Source of the DNA: Glomus cerebriforme
Taxonomy: Eukaryota > Glomeromycota > Glomeromycetes > Glomerales > Glomeraceae
Reading direction: 5' to 3'
Length of the DNA: 17,283 bases
Assembly: GCA_003550305.1 (NCBI GenBank)
Contig: QKYT01000884.1
Coordinates: 13,704 to 30,986 of the forward strand
Shown: one piece after another, positions 9,991 to 17,283 of the stretch
How the letters are laid out: the number at the start of each line of letters is the position of its first letter
Numbering within the stretch: the first letter of the stretch is position 1
Made by a program: the position numbers and the translations under genes
The notes under the pieces: model-generated
Database searches by the model: none
The model's input: the letters and a program-made list of their open reading frames with translations, nothing else
Told to the model about the DNA's origin: nothing

Positions 9991-10308
9991 CCATATAGTT
10001 CCGAAATTAAGCATTACCCGAAAATAAGCATCTTTACATATAAGAAATAANCCAAAAATAAGCNCTCTTTTNNTAATAAATTTATGATATCTCGGCCAAT
10101 ATTTATCCTAGAGATATAAAATAACTACCATTGGATTCCTCTCATTGAGACGAATCCAATGAGCTAAATTACATTAATTTCTAATTACTGGAACACAAGA
10201 TATCCTAAATACAAAATNAATATAAATATGATTTTTTNAAAAAAANTATACACNNAAATTAAGCATCCCTATAACAAAAAAAGTGTGCTTAATTTCGGAA
10301 CTATACGG
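9991..10308. mobile_element. 318-bp MITE with pogo-like ends next to the Tc1 element
   Basis: Ends CCATATAGTTCCGAAATTAA and, reverse-complemented, CCGTATAGTTCCGAAATTAA, both continuing GCA: 22 of 23 bases identical. TA flanks both (9989-9990, 10309-10310). Three direct copies of CCGAAAWTAAGCA-like words occur at the left (10001-10013, 10018-10030, 10052-10063) and more at the right, like iterated transposase-binding sites. The ends resemble those of the pogo derivative at 9414-9822, so one transposase may serve both. The centre is a 115-bp palindromic module. Nine ambiguous bases lie within it. It inserted 17 bp outside the Tc1 right end. Confidence 0.85.
10088..10202 (+). repeat. 115-bp palindromic module, copy 4 (in the 9991-10308 MITE)
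   Basis: The best preserved copy. It runs TATCTCGGCCAATATTTATC, CTAGAGATATAAAATA, then the hairpin CATTGGATTC-CTCTCATTGAGAC-GAATCCAATG (10129-10162), and ends ACTGGAACACAAGATA. The hairpin arms are 10 bp and perfectly complementary, and the loop itself contains the near-palindrome CTCATTGAG. Confidence 0.8.
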
Positions 10309-10389
10309 TAATTATTCTTTATTTTTTTCATTTTATTCTTTTTTATTTACCTTTTTTTTAATACATATATATAGATTTTATTTGAAACT

Positions 10390-11215
10390 ATTTCTTTTTT
10401 CTGAATTTCTTCTTATGATTTAGGTGATTTGGAATTGTATTTCATGGGTAATTTAGTTGTACCAGTTATTTTAATGGGAATTTTATTATTTTTTCTTTAC
10501 TAATTTTTTTTCTTTATTTTTAGGGATGCTTTGGAACTTTACTTTTAGATTTTAAGTATGTGTTTTGTGAATTTTGTGGTAAAGATAACTTTATTTTTAT
10601 TTTTATTTTTTTTTTTTATTTAGAAGCACATATTTTGGTGAAAGGATGGGAAAAAGACTTTTTTATTTTTCTTGATTAATTTTTTTTTTTATTTAGAACA
10701 CTTCAAGATTTTTTAAAGATACTTCAGGATTTTTCCAAGTATGGATTTTATAGGTAAGAGTTATTTTATTTTTTTAATTAATTTTTTTTTATTAACTAAT
10801 TTTATTTTTATTTTTATATTTTTTTATTTAAAAATGCATGTTTTGGAACTTTATATTGAAACTTTTAGGTATGAGTTTTGTAGGAGTAAGACTTTTTTAT
10901 TTTTTTTGATTAATTTTTTTTTTATTTAAAATACTTCAAGATTTTTTAGAGACATTTCAAAACTTTTCTAAAAACTTTCAGATATGAATTTCATGAATGA
11001 GGATTGATCAACTAATTTTTTTTTTAACTAAGAATACTTCAGGGTTTTCTTTTTTTTAAAAAAAATACTTTGGGACTTCTCTTTTGAGATTTTAGGTATG
11101 AATTTCAATGGTGGAAATTTTATTTTTTTCTATTAACTAATTTTGTTTTCATTTTTTTTTATTTAGAAACACATGTTTTAGAACTTTACATTGAAACTTT
11201 TAGGCGAGTTTTATG
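10390..11215 (+). repeat. T-rich array of degenerate repeated units with intron-like junctions
   Basis: Two unit types alternate. One resembles ACATGTTTTGGAACTTTA then TATTGAAACTTTTAGGTATG (around 10525-10560, 10832-10880, 11168-11210). The other resembles AATACTTCAAGATTTTTTAA then AGACATTTCAGG (around 10697-10745, 10930-10985, 11030-11100). Units are preceded by poly-T plus TTTATTTAG or similar and followed by GTATG or GTAAG words, so they look like short exons between T-rich introns. I cannot tell a decayed multi-exon gene from a plain low-complexity satellite. The short frame at 10741-10929 translates mostly poly-Phe/Ile and is not credible as a gene. Confidence 0.55.
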
Positions 11216-11334
11216 TTAATTCACTGAGGTTTGAAAAAACTCTATTACAAATTCTGCAACAAAATTCAGCTATTATTAGTTTGAAATGCAATTAACTAAT
11301 AATACAGAATTTGTTTTTGCGATTTTTTATACCT

Positions 11335-11600
11335 TTAATTTAATTTGATAATGTATTTAATTTGATGATATTCTTAGATTTTAATTATCATNATCAGGTA
11401 ATTGTCTAATTTAATTCGATAATATTTTTAACTTTAATTATTATTTTTGGGTAATTAACTAATCTTAATTTGATAATTTTTAACTTAAATTNATGGCTTT
11501 TCTTAACTATTAAACATTTTCATCAGATGATTGATTAATTTAATTTGATAATTTCTTTAATTTAATTTGATGATTTTTAATTTAATTTAATGATTTTTTT
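11335..11600 (+). repeat. Dispersed short repeat TTTAATTTGATAAT, about seven degenerate copies
   Basis: Copies with one or two changes occur near 11337, 11353, 11408, 11464, 11538, 11562 and 11582. The spacing is irregular (about 15-75 bp) and the sequence between is equally AT-rich. No function is suggested. Confidence 0.55.
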
Positions 11601-11922
11601 TAGCTTTTCAGTTAATTATATCAGTTTTGGACTTATGATTTAATAATTATCAACTGAATAACATAATATTTTAACTTTTAAAAAAATATTTAAACCATAA
11701 AATTTTCTTTATTTTCTTTAAACATTTTTTTACTTATTTTCAAATATTAAATATTTTTCTTTAACCATTACATTACATTTTCTTTTTTTTTTATTTACTT
11801 CACCGATTTTATCATGCCATTAGGTAAAAAACAAAAAACTGTACCTGAACCTTAATCAGCTGAAACAGCACAATTACATAAAAAGATCACTTAAAATAAG
11901 TTTTCGCTAATGTTATCCCATA

Positions 11923-11999
11923 GTAAGTAATCAAAAGATTTGATATGATAATGTATATATGTGATATTTAATATTTTTATTTTTCTATATTCTAAGCAG
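11923..11999 (+). other. Intron 1 of the five-exon pseudogene
   Basis: GTAAGTAA donor and TTCTAAGCAG acceptor, 77 nt. The reading frame joins across it as A|AA TCA ACC GAT. Confidence 0.7.
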
Positions 12000-12509
12000 A
12001 ATCAACCGATGATGCAGAAAAGGATCAAGGAAATCTGCGTAAAAAATCAGTCAAACCAATTCTTGGGGATGAAAATGTTCTGAGAACTTTGCATATAAAA
12101 TCATCCAAACAAACATCCATAGACTTAGAAAATGATGCTCTTCCACATAGAAAATCATCTGACCAATTATCCATGAAAGTTGAAGATGTAGAAAAGGATT
12201 ATCAGAATATTTCACATAAAAAATCAGTTGACCTAACACTTATGGACTTAGATAAAGCTGATGATTCTTGTACCGAAGTGGAACATAATCAATGTAAATC
12301 TGTGATTACTAATGTATTAATTTCATCATGAGGACAAAGTAAAAACATGCCTAAGGCTTACCTTACCAAAAAAGAGTTCAATTATACAATGAAATTAATC
12401 AATGAAAAAATTGCCGCATTGTACAAACTGTGCAGATTCATAAGTGAGCAACAACAAGACAATACCAAATCATTAAAAGGCTTGTAGCATTTTCGAAGGT
12501 TTTTGAAAC

Positions 12510-12581
12510 GTAAGTTATTCAGTTAATACATTTAGTAGTTCTGTTATGATCTCTACTAAAAACATTTACATTATTTTGTAG
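12510..12581 (+). other. Intron 2 of the five-exon pseudogene
   Basis: GTAAGTTA donor and TTATTTTGTAG acceptor, 72 nt. The flanking frames differ by one base, implying a small indel near the end of exon 2. Confidence 0.65.
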
Positions 12582-12752
12582 CATGTATACAAAAAGGTAG
12601 TTAAGAAACTACTACCTACTATTTTATTCCCTTNACCTANAGAATTTCNTGAAGAATTAGANGCTTTTCTTTCTGAACACNCNNAGNATTTTATAGAAAA
12701 TATAGGCAGAAATAGCTGGATTTCAATGTTTGAAGAAAAGTTATTGCATGAA

Positions 12753-12821
12753 GTAAGTTGAAATATTTTTTGAATATCTTCAAAAATCCTGACATGTATT
12801 TGATTTATTTTGTATTTTTAG
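12753..12821 (+). other. Intron 3 of the five-exon pseudogene
   Basis: GTAAGTTG donor and TGTATTTTTAG acceptor, 69 nt, phase 0. Flanking coding runs ...EEKLLHE | VKQKCHSK, followed by a TGA where an Arg CGA is likely ancestral. Confidence 0.75.
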
Positions 12822-13170
12822 GTTAAACAAAAATGTCACAGTAAATGAAATGACATTGTAACAAGCATCCACCATGCAATATTTATCATTTTTGGTGAAT
12901 GGTTAGAACATTGATAACAATGCATCTGCTGTTAAGATCACCAATTGGAAGTCAAGCAAAAAAACTCAAGCCACTTACACAAAGATTTTTTCTAATGATG
13001 AATTGCTTATGGACATTGTGAATCTTATTTTCAAAGAATATAAAGACAAGGATTTTCTAGCGATGCACTGTACTTATACTCTATTCATTTGCGATATTTT
13101 GTTGAACTCTAAAAGTTTTGGGATAAAATGTAATGATAAATCAGTAGTAAAGCGTGTAAATGCCTTTTTG

Positions 13171-13255
13171 GTAAATATATTACAGTATTTCATATTTATT
13201 TATATTTATATACATTTAAATTATATGATTTCAAAATTTATTTACTAAACAAAAC
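13171..13255 (+). other. Intron 4 of the five-exon pseudogene, acceptor apparently lost
   Basis: GTAAAT donor and a TTTACTAAAC branch-site-like sequence at 13241-13250, but no AG before the coding-like frame resumes at about 13256 (AYKNHTFVTQE). The end coordinate is an estimate. Confidence 0.5.
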
Positions 13256-13495
13256 GCTTACAAAAATCACACTTTTGTCACACAAGAAATCATGGAACAG
13301 ATGGCTGAAGAAGAAGAAGCCAAAGCCATTGCTGCACATAACAGAAAATGAAATGAACCGTCATCACAAGCTGAAGGAAGTGAAGCAATAATGAACGACG
13401 ATGATTATGACACTATGATAAGTTATTTGAAAATATCATTTATTAATAATACATTTGCTGAACTTCAAATTTGCAAATATCACATAATATTTTAG

Positions 13496-15006
13496 ATGGC
13501 TAATTTGGATAGAAACTTTTTAAATTAAAAGAATTTAGAAAAGTTTTAATACCGAGTTTTAATATCGCTAAAAATATTTTATTACAAAATGTATCATAAA
13601 ATTTTCACAAAATAAAAAATATTTAGTTTTAAATACAATTTTATTAAAATGATAATAATAAACAAAAATATAGTAAAAATTTACAAATGAAGTTATTTTG
13701 AAGATTTGCTTTGTAAAATTCTGCACAGATTTTTAATACTTAAATAATCTGCGCAGAAATCATAAAATTTTTTTTTTCGAAGTTTGATGGTATATTCAAA
13801 GATCTGTACAGGATTATCATATTGCAGACCTGCGCAGATTTGTGAACCAAAAAAATTGGCGATAATATCTTAAAAAATTTGACAGTCAAATGAGAATACA
13901 AGATTAAAAAATAATTCTTCTTGTTGATAATATTCCAACTTATACCCTATATAAAATAACACATCTTACAAATATCACTATAAAATTCTTATCTCCAAAT
14001 ACAACTGTATACTTACAACCTTGTAATCAAGAAATTATTAATAGTTTTAAGATGAGCTAATTAATTTTCTAGTTATTTAGTAATAATATTAATGAAAATA
14101 ATTATTATTTTTTTATTTAAGCACAGTACTAAAAGTTATATTTACATAATTAAGTTAAAATATTTGATAATTATAATTAATCTAAAATGTAACATAGGAT
14201 TATTTGTGTACAGGCTATAGTTATACCATTTCATCATTATTCACCCACTTGCTCATCAAGTTGATATTTGATTAGTTCATCATATGTTACATTTTACCCG
14301 ATCTGTTACTAATACATGTAAATTATTTATATTTTTAGAATACCCGATCTGTCACTAATACACATGAACTTATATTTTTAAAATTATACTTTATTTTTAT
14401 TTTATTTATTTATTTTTTTATTTATTTTATAATTTTAATTTTAATTTGTATTCTTGAATATGAAAAATAAACTAACTTTTCGTTATATTATTTTTAATCA
14501 TGTAAACCAAATCACAATATGTAGTACAAGTTTTTTAATTAATTAGTGATCTATTTAAGAATTAGAGAAATTAATTAGTAAAATCTGAAAAAATCAAATA
14601 TGAAAAAATTGGATTAGCATTTAAATTTCTTTCTTTGAAAAGCCACATAATACAAATTTTCTTTTTAGTGGAAAGTACAATTTCAGTTTTTGAAATTTGT
14701 ATATCATCACGTGTCTAATCACATGAGATATAAATCATATATCTTTATTATAAAAGAATCTGAAATTTCAGGATTTTCAAAAAAACTATAGTAAATACAA
14801 TAGTAAAATCTCCTAATTTTTAATATAATTAGTCTCCAATTCTTATATAAATTACAAATTAAAGAGATATTATGGTCCTCATGGTCACTTATTTAAGATA
14901 GTATTTAATTAGTACTGTTAGATATATGGCAAAAAAGATTCTTGCACTTTTTGGTTTAATATATAAAATAATATATATAATTATCTCTAATCGGCATTAA
15001 TTAAAA
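13496..15006. other. AT-rich intergenic stretch
   Basis: No credible frame on either strand. Contents noticed: TCTGCGCAGA-type palindromic words near 13770 and 13833, a 46-bp tandem duplication (separate entry), and CACGTG with TCACATGA near 14709-14725. Confidence 0.45.
14295..14386 (+). repeat. 46-bp tandem duplication, two copies
   Basis: TACCCGATCTGTTACTAATA starts at 14295 and TACCCGATCTGTCACTAATA at 14341. The match continues degenerately through ATTTATATTTTTA. The spacing of the starts is 46 bp. Confidence 0.75.
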
Positions 15007-15638
15007 TTAACAATTTTCTCTGATTGTTACATAGATTATGAATTAATGATTTTATGCTCTGAACTTATTAACAGTTTTCATTTTCCTAGTGAATATGGTA
15101 TTAAGTCTATTAAAATTATCATTAAAAAGTGCATCAAATATATTACACATGTATGAAATAATGTTATGCTAACTACAATTAAAAATTGTTGGTTAAAGGC
15201 AAATATTTTGCCTAAAGATAATGAAAATGAAAGCAAAAATGAAATTGATATAAATGATCCCAATATACAAGTTTATCTTATACATATAAAGAAATTAGAA
15301 GAGTTAATTGATGTACTTGATTTTGAAAATTCTTTTACTGCCAATAAATATGTCCAATATAATAGGGATGAAATTACTACAGAAATTTTATCTAATGAAG
15401 AAATTTTAAAGGCTATTCTTCCTAATAATCAAGAAAAAGAAATAAAAGAACCTTTGGACGCTTTACCTTCCATTATTCATAGTGAAGCTATTGAGTTATA
15501 TAATAAGGTAATATTGTACTTGGAGCAGCAGGAGGACAGTTTTGATATGAAAAAAGAGGAATTGAAATTCATTAAAAGGCTTTAAGACAATGTTTTATCT
15601 TTACTTGGCAAATTAATATTGATAGTTTTTATGAATGA
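15007..15638 (+). pseudogene. C-terminal remnant of a pogo/Tigger-type (CENP-B-like) DDE transposase
   Basis: One frame from about 15007 is open except for a TGA at 15154, in the sequence THV-stop-NNVMLTTIKNCW. Family members have Trp at that point, so TGG to TGA is likely. Then follows TTIKNCWLKANILP, the hallmark of the segment after the DDE core in this family, an acidic linker, a helical ELIDVLDFENSFTANKYVQY block, EITTEILSNEEILKAILPNN, and the end block KVILYLEQQEDSFDMKKEEL. A TAA follows at 15583-15585. In another frame the expected extreme C-terminus (TWQINIDSFYE, stop at 15636-15638) is readable, implying an indel between. The HTH and catalytic core are missing upstream. Such proteins transpose pogo elements; this piece is not functional as one. 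The protein 15166-15585 could in principle be translated, but I think it is a relic. Confidence 0.75.
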
Positions 15639-17283
15639 AGATTGTTATTAAATTAGAAATTTAATGATATGTATATATTATAATATGGCTTAATTTTTTG
15701 TAACGCGTTTGCATAATTTTCAATAAAATAATATTTTTTTTGTAATATTGAGTTGTGACTGTATTTGTCACACACTTATTTGTCATATGGTTAATTTCTT
15801 AATACTATAATGCTGGTCAAAGTCACGGGAAGGAAGAAAATTTGGTATCTTTTCGCGTGGTACTGGATACATATTACTTATCACGTGAATGTTGAAATAT
15901 TGTGGGATACTTATGTGCGATGACGTTTAAGATGACAAACCTTCCATATGTGGCTTGCTTTCTTTTGAACAAATAATTTTTTTTAATTATAATAAATAAA
16001 GTAATCTCATAGTCGGCTATTATTATTTAGAGATCATATGCTTCACGTCATTTGCGAAAAAAAAAATCAAATGATGTTTGATATTTATACACTGTACAAC
16101 ATTGCAAAGGACAAGAATAATAGTATACAATCGTTAATTCCAAGTTTATAATAAATTTTTCTACTTAAAATACAAGTATGATATAGATTAATAAATTTGT
16201 TGTTCATATAAACCTATAATGCAACATCCCATATTTTTAAAGCGCACTCAAGTATAATTAACTGATCACGTAATTTCGACCATAATTAATCGCGATAATC
16301 CACAATAAAATTAGTCAAGAATAACATTATAAAAATTTGTAAGATAAAAGAATTTTTTTTTTCAAAACTTACAAAAAATTTTTTTATTATGATAATCATA
16401 TTTTTGGACATGGTGAGATTCAAAGATGGTAAGAATTATTTGAATTTTGATATATATATATAATGTCAAATGCTACACACGGGTCAACACGCCTTTTGTA
16501 TTAAAGAAATGTGATGTTTTCGTGATTTAATTTATGGAAGAATTTTATTTTTTTAAAAAAAAGTGGCTAAGAATTATGTGGCTTTATTATTCTAAAATTT
16601 TAGGTTAGGGAAAAAAATAAATATAATTTCGGTTTAGAAAAATCATTTAATATTGATAAGAAAAAATAATGAAGTTTTTTTTTAGAGAAAGGAATGTATT
16701 CTTTTTTTTTTTCCGTTAAATATATATATATAGCTTTTAGGCGTGGGTTTCTATTAAACAATTTTAGTTAGATAAATTCATTGATATGATATCATCATCC
16801 AAAAATTATCTAGATTGTGGCAAAATTCATGATAGTCATGGCGCACCTTTATTCCAACATTAGAACGAACAATCTGGGAAAAAAAATATATATTCAATTA
16901 AAGATTTTTGCAATATATTGACTTAGTATTACGATGATAGCAAATACCAAATATAAGAATTTCATAGTAATTAAACTAAAACTTAACTCAACACATTATG
17001 CCGCAGTAAGAATCGATTTCAAAAATTATAATTATTACTAATAAACTTTTTTTTTTTTCGAAACGAACATTATTTGCTTGACTTATTTTTTTGTTTAGAC
17101 AAATCAAAAAAAAAAATTAATAAAGTTTATATGAATTTCTAATTTTGATAAACGAACTTTCTAAAATTTTTCTTAAATTTTACTTGAAGAAAAATGAAAA
17201 ATTTTTTAAATTTTTAATATTAAATAATAATAAATTATTCGAGAACAAAGAAAATATTATCGCGTCTTCACTACAATTTGTTT
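15639..17283. other. Non-coding AT-rich region to the window end
   Basis: No frame beyond chance. It includes a relatively G/C-rich patch at 15815-16055 with regulatory-type words (separate entry), (TA)n runs near 16450 and 16722, and A/T homopolymers. A gene may begin beyond the window but none is visible here. Confidence 0.45.
15815..16055. promoter_or_regulatory. Possible regulatory patch with CACGTG and TGACGT words
   Basis: Less AT-rich than its surroundings. Contains an E-box-type CACGTG (15892-15897), TGACGT (15921-15926) and ACGTCA (16045-16050), the last two being CRE/bZIP half sites in opposite orientation. No start of transcription or adjacent gene can be shown, so this is a weak suggestion. 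Confidence 0.2.

Larger units (their letters stand above)
11814..13495 (+). pseudogene. Five-exon pseudogene of an unidentified, probably lineage-specific protein family with a KSS repeat
   Basis: Exons as I read them: 11814-11922, 12000-12509, 12582-12752, 12822-13170 and about 13256-13495. The introns are 77, 72, 69 and about 85 nt with GTAAGT or GTAAAT donors. Exon 1 starts MPLGKKQKTVPEP. Exon 2 holds four degenerate units of about 22 residues, of the type L-x-H-K-K-S-S-x-x-L-S-x-D-x-E (HIKSSKQTSIDLEND, PHRKSSDQLSMKVEDVEKD, SHKKSVDLTLMDLDKADD). Exon 3 reads HVYKKVVKKLLPTILF and then FIENIGRNSWISMFEEKLLH. Exon 4 includes IFSNDELLMDIVNLIFKEYK and TYTLFICDILLNSKSFGIK. Exon 5 is Glu/Ala-rich (TQEIMEQMAEEEEAKAIAAH). 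In-frame stops occur in exons 1, 2, 4 and 5. Exons 2 and 3 are out of frame by one base, there is a +1 shift near 12905, and the last acceptor lacks AG. Ambiguous bases cluster in exon 3. I cannot assign a function; the splice structure and protein-like frames are clear. Confidence 0.75.

Noticed and set aside
10741..10929. 62-codon Phe/Ile-rich frame
   Set aside because: It translates poly-T low-complexity sequence inside the degenerate repeat array.
12051..12239. Minus-strand frame opposite exon 2 of the five-exon pseudogene
   Set aside because: Antisense shadow; the plus strand has repeats, introns and a continuous frame.
13770..13850. TCTGCGCAGA-type palindromic words as possible element ends
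   Set aside because: No longer inverted repeat or target duplication could be built around them.
16040..16075. Hairpin TCATTTG-A-rich loop-CAAATGA as a terminator or structured RNA
   Set aside because: The stem is only 7 bp, the flanks are A-rich, and short stems like this are common by chance here.
1..17283. tRNA, rRNA or CRISPR array
   Set aside because: No cloverleaf-like GC blocks, conserved rRNA stretches or regularly spaced repeats with unique spacers were seen on reading; a covariance-model scan was not possible.

Overview
The window looks like a transposon-rich, gene-poor piece of a very AT-rich eukaryotic nuclear genome, most likely a fungus of the Glomeromycotina (Rhizophagus-like). 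The reasons are: introns of about 70-85 nt with GTAAGT-type donors; relics of several eukaryotic transposon families (non-LTR/LINE, Tc1, pogo/Tigger-like); many TA-flanked inverted-repeat elements; and peptide styles I associate with Rhizophagus repeat families. The organism call is inference. I see no intact full-length gene: every coding region recognised is broken by stops, frameshifts or truncation. I see no rRNA, tRNA or CRISPR array.

Layout. 1-660 holds a 469-bp TA-flanked inverted-repeat element (175-643) whose ends resemble those of the Tc1 element further right. 644-2290 has nothing recognisable. 2332-5692 (minus) is a decayed LINE open reading frame that ends in an endonuclease/exonuclease/phosphatase (EEP) domain; it is split by a 551-bp near-perfect palindromic MITE (4978-5528) flanked by TAA. 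5693-6480 is unassigned. 6480-7360 (minus) is a second decayed, unidentified reading frame.

7630-9973 is a complete but dead Tc1 element with about 30-bp terminal inverted repeats and TA on both sides. It carries a full-length transposase frame (7767-8774) with 12 in-frame stops and a lost first catalytic Asp. Two smaller elements are nested in its 3' part: a 600-bp MITE (8808-9407) and a 409-bp pogo-like deletion derivative (9414-9822) that keeps the last codons of its transposase. A third small element (9991-10308), with ends like those of the pogo derivative, sits just outside the right Tc1 end.

10390-11640 is T-rich and made of degenerate repeated units. 11814-13495 (plus) is a five-exon pseudogene of a protein family I cannot name, with a roughly 22-residue Lys-Ser-Ser repeat near its N-terminus. 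13496-15000 is AT-rich with a 46-bp tandem duplication. 15007-15638 is the C-terminal remnant of a pogo/Tigger (CENP-B-like) transposase. 15639-17283 is non-coding, perhaps regulatory around 15.8-16.05 kb.

The most interesting signal is a palindromic module of about 115 bp that recurs four times inside three MITEs with different terminal repeats (5116-5230, 5275-5390, 8912-9027, 10088-10202). It behaves like a sequence cassette shared among otherwise unrelated elements.
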